A DNA stretch of 64,000 nucleotides from Pseudomonas sp. URMO17WK12:I2 (GCF_003253735.1 NZ_QKYW01000003.1:434001-498000); one strand, 5' to 3'; shown: positions 31,889-41,225, counted from the stretch's first letter. Notes: generated by a model from the letters alone, not told the origin. Numbers and translations: made by a program.

Positions 31889-32239
31889 CTCAACCTGGAA
31901 CTGGCCATGGCCTTTGAAGACTGGGCGAAGCCCCGCGGCTACGACATGCAGCGTAACCCTGCAGACCAGCAGTTCTACAACGTCGAAACCCGAGCTGCAT
32001 GGCTCGGTTTCGAAGCGGCACATGGCCCGGACGGCTGCCGCCCCTATGGCCAGCAGCTTTACGCGGTGATCAAGAAGTCGAGCGAGTACGCCCACCAGGG
32101 CGACAAGTTGTTTCCCGTGCGCGTAGCGGCGGCGCCCTACGGCGACTACATCGTGCACGGTGGCGTGGGCGGCGTGTACCGCAAGAAGGACGTGGATTTC
32201 TACGTGATCGAGGACGGCAAGCAATACCGCCTCAGCTGA
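31886..32239 (+). CDS. Hypothetical phage protein
   Basis: This 117-residue protein begins MLNLELAMAFEDWAKPRGYD and contains FYNVETRAAWLGFEAAHGP, a short motif (T-x-x-A-W-x-G-F/W-x-A-A) that recurs in many small phage proteins of unknown role. The rest (KKSSEYAHQGDKLFPVRV, DFYVIEDGKQYRLS) is beta-rich. Its start is fixed by leader copy 2. It belongs to the early operon between replication and integrase. Confidence 0.72.
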   Translation: MLNLELAMAFEDWAKPRGYDMQRNPADQQFYNVETRAAWLGFEAAHGPDGCRPYGQQLYAVIKKSSEYAHQGDKLFPVRVAAAPYGDYIVHGGVGGVYRKKDVDFYVIEDGKQYRLS

Positions 32240-32263
32240 CACCGGCCAAGCCGGGAAAAAGAC

Positions 32264-32317
32264 GGCGCCGGGGGCTGCAACCCCCGACGCCAACCACCCC
32301 AAAGGAGAAGCACCATG
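32264..32317 (+). ncRNA. Repeated leader element, copy 3
   Basis: The stem 32264-32274 / 32281-32291 has 5 G-C pairs plus one C-G, one mismatch and four more pairs around the same CTGCAA loop. Nearly every stem base differs from copies 1 and 2 but pairing is kept. AAAGGAGAAGCACC and the ATG at 32315 follow. Confidence 0.7.
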
Positions 32318-32569
32318 CAAGCACATCAACCCCAAGGCAGCGGCGCAGAGCCTACCACACCAACGGCGCGCACCAGGCCCCCACTCGCCGGCAGCCGCAT
32401 GGATATGTCCAGCATCTGCGACATCTGCGGCAAAGCCCGCTCCACCCGCAAACACGCCAAGTGCAGCCGCATCCGCCAGAAGATGAAAGACGCCTACTGG
32501 CAAACCCACATGGCCGAGCAAGCCGCGAAGAAACAGGCCAAGCAGGAGCGCCGCCGTTATGCGCGCTAG
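32315..32569 (+). CDS. Small putative zinc-binding phage protein
   Basis: This 84-residue basic protein has a cysteine cluster (MSSICDICGKARSTRKHAKC) that could bind zinc, followed by a lysine/arginine-rich helix (EQAAKKQAKQERRRYAR). The first 28 residues are low-complexity and could suggest a start at Met29 or Met31, but leader copy 3 places its ribosome site at 32315. Function unknown; nucleic-acid binding is plausible. Confidence 0.65.
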   Translation: MQAHQPQGSGAEPTTPTARTRPPLAGSRMDMSSICDICGKARSTRKHAKCSRIRQKMKDAYWQTHMAEQAAKKQAKQERRRYAR

Positions 32570-32638
32570 CGATCCATAGGGCGGCTAGAACACCGTCAAA
32601 TTCATTCTAGGCCCGGCAACGGGCCGCACTCATTTGCG

Positions 32639-32657
32639 GCCCATAGACTGGGCTTTT
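32639..32657 (+). terminator. Possible terminator between early operon and integrase
   Basis: GCCCA-TAGAC-TGGGC is followed by TTTT. A second hairpin with a GCAA tetraloop (GGCCCG-GCAA-CGGGCC, 32610-32625) lies just upstream. The stem is short, so termination may be partial. Confidence 0.45.
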
Positions 32658-32677
32658 AGGCTTTTCCCGAGGCACCA

Positions 32678-33844
32678 ATGGCAGATGGCGTTGAAGTACG
32701 CGGCAATCGCGTGCGTGTGTATTTTCGGTATGAGGGCGAGCTGTGCCGCGAGCCTATCCCCGGTACCGCGACCAAGGCAGTGATCGCAAACGCGGAACGC
32801 TTGGTCGGCATCATCAACTACGAAATCGCAACGGGCACCTTCAGCTACGCGCGGCATTTCCCCAACTCACCCAGGCTGGTGGGCAACACCCTAGGGCACT
32901 TCCTTGACCTGTGGCTGGATATCAAGCGCAACGAAATGGCGCCATCCGGCTTCCGCACCTACAAGAGCAAGCTAGAGAACCATATCCGCCCGCGCTGGGG
33001 CTCACACCAGGCCGACATGATCGACCACCTGGACCTGCAGGCCTGGGTGCAGAAAGAGCTGCTGCCCAAGCTGCATAACAAAACGGTGCGGGAGATCCTG
33101 AACATCCTGCGGCAGGTGTACGTGATCTACCGCACCCGCAACCGATCAGCCCACGACCCTACCGAGGGCCTGACCGTACGCCTGCCTGACCCAGACGAAG
33201 CGGACCCGTTCACGCGCAGTGAGATCAGGGACATCCTTCAAGGCCCCTCAGAACGCCAGCAGGAGCTGAATCTGGCTCAGTTCATGATCTGGGCAGGCCC
33301 AAGGGTGTCCGAGGCCATATCGCTCGCCTGGGAGGACGTTGACCTGAAGAACGGCACGGTGAAGTTTCGGCGCTCCCAAGTGCGCGGCCATTACAAGGTG
33401 ACGAAGACCCGGCGCTCGACACGGGAGGTGCAGCTGCTTCGGCCGGCACTGGAGGCCCTGCTGGCTCAGCGCAGGTTCACAGAGCAGGCCAGGCCAGTTG
33501 AAATCGAAGTCACCGACCGGGACAACAAGACGAAGAAGCGACAGGCGGTGCGGTTCGTCTTCCACTGCACCAGCACCGGCGCCGCTCACTCAAGCTCGGA
33601 CATGCTGCTCAAGGGCTTCTGGAAGCCGCACCTGCATGCGGTTGGCGTGCGCTACCGCGGCCCGAACAACTGCCGGCACACCTATGCCAGCCAGCTGCTG
33701 AGCACCGGCGCAGTGCCGGTGGACTGGATCGCCGAGCAGATGGGCCACACGTCGACCGCGATGATCTGGCGCCACTACGGCAAATGGATCAACCGCGACG
33801 GCGCCGACATGATCGGCATCCTGGAACGCGCCCTGGAGCTGTAA
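32678..33844 (+). CDS. int: Prophage integrase, tyrosine recombinase
   Basis: This 388-residue enzyme integrates and excises the prophage. The N terminus (VEVRGNRVRVYFRYEGELC) is a DUF3596-type arm-binding domain, then a core-binding domain. Catalytic residues visible are Arg in WAGPRVSEAISLAWED, Lys in YKVTKTRRSTREV, Arg in NNCRHTYAS, His in EQMGHTSTAM and the Tyr nucleophile in WRHYGKW. The usual first His of HxxR is Asn, which I recall as common in this subfamily. It lies against tRNA-Leu, its likely target. Confidence 0.95.
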   Translation: MADGVEVRGNRVRVYFRYEGELCREPIPGTATKAVIANAERLVGIINYEIATGTFSYARHFPNSPRLVGNTLGHFLDLWLDIKRNEMAPSGFRTYKSKLENHIRPRWGSHQADMIDHLDLQAWVQKELLPKLHNKTVREILNILRQVYVIYRTRNRSAHDPTEGLTVRLPDPDEADPFTRSEIRDILQGPSERQQELNLAQFMIWAGPRVSEAISLAWEDVDLKNGTVKFRRSQVRGHYKVTKTRRSTREVQLLRPALEALLAQRRFTEQARPVEIEVTDRDNKTKKRQAVRFVFHCTSTGAAHSSSDMLLKGFWKPHLHAVGVRYRGPNNCRHTYASQLLSTGAVPVDWIAEQMGHTSTAMIWRHYGKWINRDGADMIGILERALEL

Positions 33845-33865
33845 ATCACCCCTCCAGAAACGACA

Positions 33866-33893
33866 AAAGGCAGCCTTCGCAGGCTGCCTTTTT
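33866..33893 (+). terminator. Terminator after the integrase
   Basis: The 9-base stem AAGGCAGCC / GGCTGCCTT with loop TTCGCA is followed by a T run. It lies 22 bases after the integrase stop and before the attachment region. Confidence 0.9.
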
Positions 33894-33901
33894 CGTTCGC
33901 C

Positions 33902-33932
33902 GTTCCCAAAGTGTTCCCAAATCCGTTCCCAA
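33902..33932. repeat. Three direct GTTCCCAA repeats, candidate integrase arm sites
   Basis: GTTCCCAA occurs at 33902-33909, 33913-33920 and 33925-33932, a spacing of 11-12 bases, close to one helical turn. Such short phased repeats beside int and att are typical arm-type binding sites for tyrosine integrases. Position between int and tRNA-Leu supports this; binding is inferred. Confidence 0.65.
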
Positions 33933-33977
33933 TTTAGAGGGGATCGGTCTACAGGCCTTTGAAATCAGCTACTTACA

Positions 33978-34062
33978 TGGTGCGGACGGAGAGACTCGAA
34001 CTCTCACGCCTTGCGGCGCTGGAACCTAAATCCAGTGTGTCTACCAATTCCACCACGTCCGC
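33978..34062 (-). tRNA. tRNA-Leu (anticodon TAG)
   Basis: The minus strand folds as a class II tRNA: acceptor GCGGACG, D-arm with GGTAGACAC, anticodon stem CTGGA/TCCAG enclosing TTTAGGT (anticodon TAG), a long variable arm, T-arm GTTCGAGTC, discriminator A and an encoded CCA. The integrase gene ends 134 bases from its 3' end, so this end is the likely attB; the gene was left intact. The matching attachment repeat lies outside the window. Confidence 0.95.
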
Positions 34063-34084
34063 GTGGTAATACTTTTTACAAACA

Positions 34085-34116
34085 AAAACGCCAGGCTTTT
34101 AAGGGCCTGGCGTTTT
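34085..34116. terminator. Terminator-like hairpin between tRNA-His and tRNA-Leu
   Basis: The perfect 12-base stem AAAACGCCAGGC / GCCTGGCGTTTT closes an 8-base loop, and on the minus strand is followed by more T. It looks like a strong terminator for the tRNA-Arg/His transcript, which would leave tRNA-Leu dependent on read-through or on a promoter within the next 25 bases. Confidence 0.75.
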
Positions 34117-34123
34117 CAGAATA

Positions 34124-34200
34124 TGGGGTGGACGAAGGGGATCGAACCCTCGACACCAGGAGCCACAATCCTGTGCTCTACCAACTGAGCTACGCCCACC
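34124..34200 (-). tRNA. tRNA-His (anticodon GTG)
   Basis: The minus strand gives acceptor GTGGGCG with the extra 5' G-1 opposite discriminator C, the hallmark of tRNA-His. The anticodon stem CAGGA/TCCTG encloses TTGTGGC (anticodon GTG). CCA is encoded. It lies between tRNA-Arg and tRNA-Leu. Confidence 0.96.
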
Positions 34201-34240
34201 ATATTGCGTTACTGCTTTTCACTTGTGCCGACACACCTAG

Positions 34241-34317
34241 TGGCGCACCCGGCAGGACTCGAACCTGCGACCATCCGCTTAGAAGGCGGATGCTCTATCC
34301 AGCTGAGCTACGGGCAC
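34241..34317 (-). tRNA. tRNA-Arg (anticodon TCT)
   Basis: The minus strand folds with acceptor GTGCCCG, D-arm AGCTCAGCTGGATAGAGC, anticodon loop CTTCTAA (anticodon TCT), T-arm GGTTCGAGTCC and an encoded CCA. It is the first gene of the tRNA cluster, with the promoter at 34424-34452. Confidence 0.96.
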
Positions 34318-34423
34318 TCATCCATCCACCAGAGCAGACTTCAAGTTTCGGCTAGTGCGGCGACTTTCGTTGCTGCCGTTGCCACTTTACCCTGTCACTT
34401 GCTGTGCTCGCCAAGTGGTGCGC

Positions 34424-34452
34424 ATCTTATAGAGGCGCCTTTGGGGCGTCAA
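34424..34452 (-). promoter_or_regulatory. Promoter of the tRNA cluster
   Basis: On the minus strand TTGACG is followed by TATAAGAT (spacing 15 to TATAAG, 17 to TAAGAT) and a GC-rich discriminator (GCGC), as usual for stable RNA promoters under stringent control. About 105 bases separate it from tRNA-Arg. Confidence 0.65.
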
Positions 34453-34584
34453 CACCCAAATCGAAAAAAATTCAGTTAGATAAAGGAGTTACACCAAATC
34501 TGCGTTCTGCCGCCTTTGCCCTTCCTTAATGCCATGCGAGAATGCGCGTCCTTTTTTCTCCCTTTCGATGGTTAACCAAGCGCA

Positions 34585-35439
34585 ATGACCGCACAACTGA
34601 TAGATGGCAAAGCGATTGCCGCCAATATCCGCCAGCAGATCGCCCAGCGCGTCGCCGACCGACGCCAGCAAGGACTGCGCGCACCCGGCCTGGCAGTGAT
34701 CCTGGTCGGCAGCGACCCCGCCTCTCAGGTTTATGTCGCGCACAAGCGCAAGGATTGCGAGGAAGTCGGATTCATCTCCCGTGCCTATGACCTGGGTGCA
34801 GAAACCAGCCAGGATGAACTGCGCGAGCTGATCGACTCATTGAATGAAGACGCCAGCATCGACGGCATTCTGTTGCAGTTGCCGCTGCCGGCCCACCTCG
34901 ACGCCTCGCTGCTGCTCGAGCGCATTCGCCCGGACAAGGACGTGGACGGCTTTCACCCCTACAACATCGGCCGCCTGGCACAGCGCATGCCACTGCTGCG
35001 CCCCTGCACGCCCAAGGGCATCATGACCCTGCTGGCCAGCACCGGCCAGGATCTCTATGGCATGCACGCCGTGGTGGTGGGCGCCTCGAATATCGTTGGC
35101 CGGCCGATGGCGCTGGAGCTGCTGCTCGGCGGCTGCACCGTGACCATCACCCATCGGTTCACCAAGGATCTGGCTGGCCATGTGGCCCAGGCCGATATCG
35201 TCGTGGTCGCGGCGGGCAAGCCGGGGCTGGTCAAGGGCGAATGGGTGAAGGAAGGCGCGATCGTCATCGACGTCGGCATCAACCGCCAGGCCGATGGCAA
35301 GCTGATCGGCGACGTGGTCTATGAAACCGCCCTGCCCCGCGCCGGCTGGATCACTCCGGTGCCCGGCGGCGTCGGCCCCATGACCCGTGCCTGCCTGCTG
35401 GAAAATACCCTGCATGCCGCGGAACACCTGCACGCCTGA
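34585..35439 (+). CDS. folD: Methylenetetrahydrofolate dehydrogenase/cyclohydrolase FolD
   Basis: This 284-residue bifunctional cytosolic enzyme interconverts methylene-, methenyl- and formyl-tetrahydrofolate with NADP. The catalytic Lys lies in [14 protein letters not shown], then [24 protein letters not shown] and the cofactor site [17 protein letters not shown], with the closing [16 protein letters not shown]. Length is normal. It is divergent from the tRNA cluster, as in P. aeruginosa. The 267 bases between them hold the tRNA promoter and no other gene that I can support. Confidence 0.98.
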   Translation: MTAQLIDGKAIAANIRQQIAQRVADRRQQGLRAPGLAVILVGSDPASQVYVAHKRKDCEEVGFISRAYDLGAETSQDELRELIDSLNEDASIDGILLQLPLPAHLDASLLLERIRPDKDVDGFHPYNIGRLAQRMPLLRPCTPKGIMTLLASTGQDLYGMHAVVVGASNIVGRPMALELLLGGCTVTITHRFTKDLAGHVAQADIVVVAAGKPGLVKGEWVKEGAIVIDVGINRQADGKLIGDVVYETALPRAGWITPVPGGVGPMTRACLLENTLHAAEHLHA

Positions 35440-35454
35440 CGGCCTTGCAGCTAC

Positions 35455-35482
35455 GAAAACGGCGCCATCAGGCGCCGTTTTC
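35455..35482. terminator. Bidirectional terminator between folD and the helicase gene
   Basis: The 12-base stem GAAAACGGCGCC / GGCGCCGTTTTC with an ATCA loop ends both convergent genes. Confidence 0.92.
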
Positions 35483-35485
35483 ATT

Positions 35486-37420
35486 TCAGCTCAGCACGCG
35501 TGTGGCGCCCTGGGGCTTGCGCACGAACCACAGCACTCTGCTGACGCCGCGGGTCACCGCTACATAACCGAGGCGCAAACTCTCGTCCGCCATCGCCTGA
35601 TCGTAGCTGTTGGCGAAGAAGCCACAGTGCGCGTACAGCGCATTGCGAAGCGGATGCGCGGTGGTCGGCAGGCAGTCGTCGACGATGATCGCCACCTCGG
35701 CCTGCAAGCCCTTGGCGCGATGGATGGTGTAGGCCTTGACGGGCAGCTTGCGGTCGAGCCCGGCCTGGATGTCCTTCAAGGTGTCGTTGCGTCGCCCCAG
35801 CAACAGCACGGCGGTGCGCTCCCGGGAATCGATCGAGCGCGCATAGTCGCATTGCGCCGCGATCTCCGTGTGCAACGCACTCAGATCGCGGGCCGGATCG
35901 AACGGCGTTACCAGTTTCACACCATGACTGCCCGGCGGCGCACTGCGGACCGCCGCCGTCGCCTTGTCCTGCTTGAAGGCCACGTCCGCGAGTATCGATT
36001 CGGCAGCGCGGATCACCGGCTCGATGGAGCGATAATTGGCTTGCAGCATCAGTACCGCGCTCTTGCCCTTGCCTTTGCTCGGGAAGTGCCGATCGAAGGC
36101 CATGAACAGCTCCGGCGAACTGCCCCGCCAGCCATAGATCGACTGCCAGTCGTCGCCGATGGCCATCAGGCTGACCGGCGTGCCGGCGCCCGCCAGGCGC
36201 CGGTGCAGAGCCTGCAGCCATTGCACGATCTGCGGCGAGATATCCTGGAACTCATCGATCAACAGATGGGAAAAGCCCGCCAGCCTATCCGCCTCCAGGC
36301 GTTCATCACCCTCATCGAGCCGCTGCGTCAGCTGCTGGAACGCGCCATTGAAGGTCAGTAAGCCCTGCTGGTTGAGCTGCTGGACAAAGGCTCTCCAGAA
36401 CGCCTGCAACGCAAGCAGGAAGGCGCGCTCGGCTGGCGAGCAGACCAGTGCTGCCACTGGCAGCTGCTCGATACGAATGCCGATGCTTTCGATAAAATCC
36501 GCCTGCCCGTAAAACACCTCGCACAAGGGGGCGGCGTGCAGCTCCCCCGGCAACCTGAACGGCTGCATAGGCGCCTTGGGCAGCGCCTTTTGCGGATCGG
36601 GTGGCTGGGAGCCGAGCAGTTCGTGAACCCAGCCGCGAAAAGCCGGATCATCGGCGTAGCAGGCCTGGTAGGCATCCTTGAGCAGACGCGTTTGCGCAGG
36701 CCCCAGACGCCCGCCCGCCAGGGGGTTATCCGGCTCACTCGCTGACGCCTGCTTGTCACCCAACTGCTCGAACCAGCCGGGGCTGCCAAGCACCTCGCGC
36801 GCCAGCACGCCCATCGCCGAGTGAAAGGTGCGCACGCACTGGCGCACTGCCGGCGCATCGACGGACGACTGCCAGAACCCGAGCACCTTGAGCAGTCGCT
36901 CGCGCAATTCGGCGCAGGAGGCATTGGTGAAGGAAATCACCGTCAGCCGCTCGGGCTCGACATTCAGGTGGCAGAGCATGAACACCACACGCAGCACCAG
37001 GGTCGTCGACTTGCCCGAACCGGCCCCGGCAAAGATGCGTGCTAGTGGCTGGCGACAGAGGATCATCGCCCACTGCTCGTCAGAAGGCGCGCCGATGATC
37101 CCGGCAGCGGCGGCCCGCGCCACCGTCTCGCGCATCGCCTGTTCCTGGGCCAGCGTAACCTTGATCGCCGCTGCCGAGTAGATGCCGGCGCTAGCGCGCC
37201 TTACCGGCTTTTTTGCCGCCGGCTCTCCTTTGCCTTTACTGGCATCAGTAGCCTTTACTCCGCGCTTTGCCACTGCGGCCTTTTTCTTCGCCAGCGGCTT
37301 TTTCGCCACGGCTCGCGCGCGCTCGGCAGCGGCGTGCTTCTCGGCTTCCAGGTAAGCGGCAGTACGCGGAAAGTAGCGAGCCAGGGTGTTGGAGAGCAGC
37401 AGTTTGTAGCGGGTCAGCAT
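35486..37420 (-). CDS. UvrD/Rep-family superfamily 1 helicase
   Basis: This 644-residue protein has a Lys/Ala-rich N-terminal extension (about 25-85) and then a full SF1 helicase core: Walker A FAGAGSGKSTTLVLR near residue 130, VISFTNASCAELRERL, DEFQDISPQIVQWL (Walker B), GDDWQSIYGWRGSSPEL, the motif V segment TIHRAKGLQAEVAIIVDD and VAVTRGVSRVLWF. It should unwind DNA 3'-5' in repair or restart. It is not UvrD or Rep itself (different N and C parts). In this genus a gene of this kind often neighbours cysS. Confidence 0.85.
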   Translation of the reverse strand: MLTRYKLLLSNTLARYFPRTAAYLEAEKHAAAERARAVAKKPLAKKKAAVAKRGVKATDASKGKGEPAAKKPVRRASAGIYSAAAIKVTLAQEQAMRETVARAAAAGIIGAPSDEQWAMILCRQPLARIFAGAGSGKSTTLVLRVVFMLCHLNVEPERLTVISFTNASCAELRERLLKVLGFWQSSVDAPAVRQCVRTFHSAMGVLAREVLGSPGWFEQLGDKQASASEPDNPLAGGRLGPAQTRLLKDAYQACYADDPAFRGWVHELLGSQPPDPQKALPKAPMQPFRLPGELHAAPLCEVFYGQADFIESIGIRIEQLPVAALVCSPAERAFLLALQAFWRAFVQQLNQQGLLTFNGAFQQLTQRLDEGDERLEADRLAGFSHLLIDEFQDISPQIVQWLQALHRRLAGAGTPVSLMAIGDDWQSIYGWRGSSPELFMAFDRHFPSKGKGKSAVLMLQANYRSIEPVIRAAESILADVAFKQDKATAAVRSAPPGSHGVKLVTPFDPARDLSALHTEIAAQCDYARSIDSRERTAVLLLGRRNDTLKDIQAGLDRKLPVKAYTIHRAKGLQAEVAIIVDDCLPTTAHPLRNALYAHCGFFANSYDQAMADESLRLGYVAVTRGVSRVLWFVRKPQGATRVLS

Positions 37421-37460
37421 GGGATTTCCGTGGCGTTTACGGTGTGAGCGTCTGGAAATG

Positions 37461-37484
37461 AAAAGGCCGCGTCAGCGGCCTTTT
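37461..37484 (-). terminator. Terminator after cysS
   Basis: The 10-base stem AAAAGGCCGC / GCGGCCTTTT with a GTCA loop lies 16 bases past the cysS stop on the minus strand. Confidence 0.9.
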
Positions 37485-37499
37485 GGGTGCATCGGGCGA

Positions 37500-38885
37500 T
37501 TACTCGGCAAGGCGCCAGGTGGTACCGCCCTTGCCATCCTCGAGCACCACGCCAAGGGCGGTGATCTGATCGCGGATACGGTCGCTTTCCGCCCAGTTCT
37601 TCTCGGCACGAGCCTGCAGCCGCGCGGCGATCAGCGCCTCGACTTCGGCAGCGTCGACCTTGCCGGCAGCACCGGCCTGGAGGAAGGCCTCGGGCTCGAG
37701 CTGCAACACACCGAGCACGCTGGCCAGCTGCTTGAGCTGCGCGGCCAGGCCAGCCGCCGCCTGCAGGTCCGACTCACGCAGGCGATTGACCTCGCGAATC
37801 ATCTCGAACAGCACGGCGCAGGCTTCCGGCGAGTTGAAGTCGTCGTCCATCGCCGCACTGAAGCGCTCGACGAACGCCTCGCAACCGGCTGGCGAGGCTT
37901 CCGGCAGCCCCTTGAGGCCGTTGTAGAAGCGCTCCAGGGCACCCTTGGCTTCGCGCAGGCTCTCTTCCGAGTAGTTGATCGGGCTGCGGTAATGACTGGA
38001 CACCAGCAGGTAGCGCACCACCTCCGGGTGATACTTCTCCAGCACCTCGCGGATGGTGAAGAAGTTGCCCAGGCTCTTGGACATCTTCTCGCCGTCCACA
38101 CGTACCGCGCCGGCATGCATCCAGGCGTTGGCGTACTGCTTGCCGGTGGCCGCCTCGCTCTGGGCGATTTCGTTCTCGTGATGCGGGAACACCAGGTCCG
38201 GGCCGCCGCCGTGGATGTCGAAGGTCTCGCCCAGGCAGCAGGTGGACATCACCGAGCACTCGATGTGCCAGCCCGGGCGGCCTTTGCCCCAGGGTGACTC
38301 CCAGCTAGGCTCACCTGGCTTGGCGCCCTTCCACAGCACGAAGTCCAGCGGATCCTGCTTGATCTCGTCGACCTCGATGCGTGCACCGATCTTCAGGTCT
38401 TCGATCTTCTTGCGCGACAGCTTGCCGTAGCCAACGAACTTGCCGACGCGGTAGTACACGTCGCCATTGCCGGGGGCGTAGGCATAGCCCTTGTCGATCA
38501 GGGTCTGGATCATCTGGTGCATACCGGCGATATGGCCTGTGGCACGCGGCTCGAGATCCGGGCGCAGCACGCTCAGCCGCGCTTCGTCTTCATGCATCGC
38601 GGCGATCATGCGCTCGACCAGCGCCTCGAACGGCTCACCGTTTTCATTGGCGCGCTTGATGATCTTGTCATCGATGTCGGTGATATTGCGCACGTAGGTC
38701 ACGTCATAGCCGCGATGACGCAGCCAGCGGGTGACCACGTCGAAGGCCACCATCACCCGGGCATGGCCAATGTGGCAGAAGTCGTACACGGTCATGCCGC
38801 ACACGTACATGCGCACCTGATTACCGATCATCGGCTTGAGCGGTTCCTTGACCTTGCTCAGGGTGTTGTAGATGGAAAGCGCCAT
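37500..38885 (-). CDS. cysS: Cysteinyl-tRNA synthetase
   Basis: This 461-residue class I synthetase charges tRNA-Cys. Signatures are [19 protein letters not shown] (zinc Cys and the HIGH motif), [20 protein letters not shown] with further zinc ligands, and [10 protein letters not shown] (KMSKS). The anticodon-binding C-terminal domain is complete. The ATG overlaps the glnS stop (TAATG on the minus strand), so glnS-cysS are co-translated. Confidence 0.98.
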   Translation of the reverse strand: MALSIYNTLSKVKEPLKPMIGNQVRMYVCGMTVYDFCHIGHARVMVAFDVVTRWLRHRGYDVTYVRNITDIDDKIIKRANENGEPFEALVERMIAAMHEDEARLSVLRPDLEPRATGHIAGMHQMIQTLIDKGYAYAPGNGDVYYRVGKFVGYGKLSRKKIEDLKIGARIEVDEIKQDPLDFVLWKGAKPGEPSWESPWGKGRPGWHIECSVMSTCCLGETFDIHGGGPDLVFPHHENEIAQSEAATGKQYANAWMHAGAVRVDGEKMSKSLGNFFTIREVLEKYHPEVVRYLLVSSHYRSPINYSEESLREAKGALERFYNGLKGLPEASPAGCEAFVERFSAAMDDDFNSPEACAVLFEMIREVNRLRESDLQAAAGLAAQLKQLASVLGVLQLEPEAFLQAGAAGKVDAAEVEALIAARLQARAEKNWAESDRIRDQITALGVVLEDGKGGTTWRLAE

Positions 38886-40549
38886 TACTGACCCCAGGAG
38901 TCACGCAGGGTGACGGTGCGGTTGAACACCAATGCGTCCGGCTTGGAATCCTTGTCGAGGCAGAAGTAGCCCTCGCGCTCGAACTGGAAGCGGTCCTCGG
39001 CGCCGGCCTGGGCCAGTGAAGGCTCGGCACGGCAACCGGTGAGCACTATCAGGGACTCGGGATTGATGTTGTCGAGGAAGCTGCCACCCTCTTCGGCCTT
39101 CTCCGGGTTGGCCGAGCGGAACAGGCGATCATAGAGACGCACTTCGCACTCGACGCTCTCGGCAGCCGGCACCCAGTGGATCACGCCCTTGACCTTGCGG
39201 CCTTCGGGGTTCTTGCCCAGGGTGTTCTCGTCATAGGAGCAGCGCAGCTCGATGATGTTGCCGGCGGCGTCCTTGATGGCCTCGTCGGCGCGGATCACGT
39301 AGCTGCCGCGCAGGCGCGCTTCACCGCCGGGAACCAGACGCTTGAAGCCGTCCGGCGGGGTTTCCTCGAAGTCGCTGGCGTCGATGTAGATCTCGCGGGA
39401 GAACGGCAGCACGCGGGTGCCCATGTCCTGCTTGGGATGGCGTGCCAGCTCCAGATTCTCGACCCGGCCTTGCGGGTAGTTGGTGATCACCACCTTGAGC
39501 GGCTTGAGCACGCACATGGCGCGCGAGGCGTTGGCATCCAGGTCTTCGCGGATGGCGAATTCCAGCATGCCGATATCCACCAGGCCGCCGGCGCGGTTGA
39601 CGCCGATCATGTCGCAGAAGGTGCGAATCGAGGCCGGGGTGTAGCCACGGCGGCGGTAGCCCGAGAGCGTCGACATGCGCGGGTCATCCCAGCCGTTGAC
39701 GTGTTTCTCGTCGACCAGCTGCTTGAGCTTGCGCTTGCTGGTGATGGTGTAGTTCAGGTTCAGGCGGGCGAATTCGTACTGACGCGGCTGCGCCGGCACC
39801 GGCAGATTGGCCAGGAACCATTCGTACAGTGGGCGGTGATCTTCGAATTCCAGGGTGCAGATCGAATGCGTCACGCCTTCGATGGCATCGGACTGGCCAT
39901 GGGTGAAGTCGTAGCTCGGGTAGATGCACCACTTGTCACCGGTCTGGTGGTGATGGGCATGGCGGATGCGATAGAGGATCGGGTCACGCAGATTCATGTT
40001 GCGCGAGGCCATGTCGATCTTGGCGCGCAGCGAGCGGGCGCCGTCCGGGAATTCGCCAGCCTTCATGCGCGCGAACAGGTCGAGGTTCTCCTCGACGCTG
40101 CGTTCGCGATAGGGGCTGTTCTGGCCGGGGGTATTCAGGGTGCCGCGGTATTCGCGCGCTTCGTCCGGGGTCAGGTCATCGACGTAGGCCTTGCCGGCCT
40201 TGATCAGCTCGATGGCCCAGGCATGCAACTGGTCGAAGTAATTGGAGGCATAACGCTCCTCGCCGGCCCACTTGAAGCCCAGCCACTGAACATCGGCCTT
40301 GATGGCGTCGATGTACTCCTGGTCTTCCTTGGCCGGGTTGGTGTCGTCGAAACGCAGGTTGCACTCGCCACCGAATTCCTGGGCCAGGCCGAAGTTCAGG
40401 CAGATCGACTTGGCATGGCCGATGTGCAGGTAGCCGTTGGGCTCCGGCGGGAAACGGGTGATGATCTTGGCGTGCTTGCCAGCGTCCAGGTCGGCCTGAA
40501 CGATGGGCAGCAGGAAGTTGGCAGCTTTTTCGACGGTGGGCTTGCTCAT
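38885..40549 (-). CDS. glnS: Glutaminyl-tRNA synthetase
   Basis: This 554-residue class I synthetase charges tRNA-Gln. It shows [19 protein letters not shown] (HIGH), [15 protein letters not shown], and [12 protein letters not shown] (KMSKS variant), then the beta-barrel anticodon-binding domains. I start it at [12 protein letters not shown], 10 residues inside the longest frame, as is usual for the family. Operon with cysS downstream; ppiB is divergent. Confidence 0.98.
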   Translation of the reverse strand: MSKPTVEKAANFLLPIVQADLDAGKHAKIITRFPPEPNGYLHIGHAKSICLNFGLAQEFGGECNLRFDDTNPAKEDQEYIDAIKADVQWLGFKWAGEERYASNYFDQLHAWAIELIKAGKAYVDDLTPDEAREYRGTLNTPGQNSPYRERSVEENLDLFARMKAGEFPDGARSLRAKIDMASRNMNLRDPILYRIRHAHHHQTGDKWCIYPSYDFTHGQSDAIEGVTHSICTLEFEDHRPLYEWFLANLPVPAQPRQYEFARLNLNYTITSKRKLKQLVDEKHVNGWDDPRMSTLSGYRRRGYTPASIRTFCDMIGVNRAGGLVDIGMLEFAIREDLDANASRAMCVLKPLKVVITNYPQGRVENLELARHPKQDMGTRVLPFSREIYIDASDFEETPPDGFKRLVPGGEARLRGSYVIRADEAIKDAAGNIIELRCSYDENTLGKNPEGRKVKGVIHWVPAAESVECEVRLYDRLFRSANPEKAEEGGSFLDNINPESLIVLTGCRAEPSLAQAGAEDRFQFEREGYFCLDKDSKPDALVFNRTVTLRDSWGQ

Positions 40550-40730
40550 GGTGTCCTTAGCGCGTGCGGATTGCGGCACAGGGTAGGCCGACTAAAACAA
40601 AGCGCTTATCATAGCCCAAGCTGTCAACCCCCTGACAGGCCTTGGTGCCTGCTCCTGACCTTCGGGGGACATAAATGTCCATACCGAGCCAGGCGTAGCC
40701 CGCGATTTTCTCGACAGAGCGATTAAGCAC

Positions 40731-41225
40731 ATGATCAAGCTGCACACCAACCACGGCGTCATCACCCTCAAGCTGTTCGAAGACAAGGCACCGGAAACCG
40801 TCGCCAACTTCAAGGAATACGTGAAGAGCGGCCATTACGACGGCACCGTGTTCCACCGCGTGATCGGCAACTTCATGATCCAGGGTGGTGGTTTCGAGCC
40901 AGGCATGAAGCAGAAGCCGACCCGCGCGACCATCAAGAACGAAGCCAACAACGGCCTCTCCAACAAGACCGGCACCGTGGCCATGGCCCGCACCATGGAG
41001 CCGCACTCAGCCTCCGCGCAGTTCTTCATCAACGTTGCCGACAACACCTTCCTCGATCACAGCGCGCAGACCGTGCAGGGCTGGGGCTACGCGGTGTTCG
41101 GTGAAGTGGTCGAAGGCCTGGACGTGGTCGAAGCCATCAAGGGCGTTGCCACCACCATGAAGTCCGGCCACCAGGACGTACCAGCCGAAGACGTGATCAT
41201 CGAGAAGGCCGAGATCGTCGAGTGA
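40731..41225 (+). CDS. ppiB: Peptidyl-prolyl isomerase B (cyclophilin)
   Basis: This 164-residue cytosolic cyclophilin catalyses proline isomerisation in protein folding. Active-site segments are [15 protein letters not shown] (catalytic Arg) and [13 protein letters not shown]. No signal peptide is present. Its stop overlaps the lpxH start by GTGA. Confidence 0.97.
   Translation: MIKLHTNHGVITLKLFEDKAPETVANFKEYVKSGHYDGTVFHRVIGNFMIQGGGFEPGMKQKPTRATIKNEANNGLSNKTGTVAMARTMEPHSASAQFFINVADNTFLDHSAQTVQGWGYAVFGEVVEGLDVVEAIKGVATTMKSGHQDVPAEDVIIEKAEIVE

Noticed and set aside
33900..33935. GTTCCCAA repeats as a CRISPR array
   Set aside because: Repeats are 8 bases with 3-4 base gaps, no spacers and no cas genes; arm-type integrase sites fit better.
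33784..34355. Short plus-strand frames running through the att region and tRNA genes
   Set aside because: They translate tRNA sequence read backwards (for example DGETRTLTPCG), a common annotation artefact.
39176..40726. 516-codon plus-strand frame opposite glnS
   Set aside because: Antisense shadow of a highly conserved synthetase gene; no known motif.
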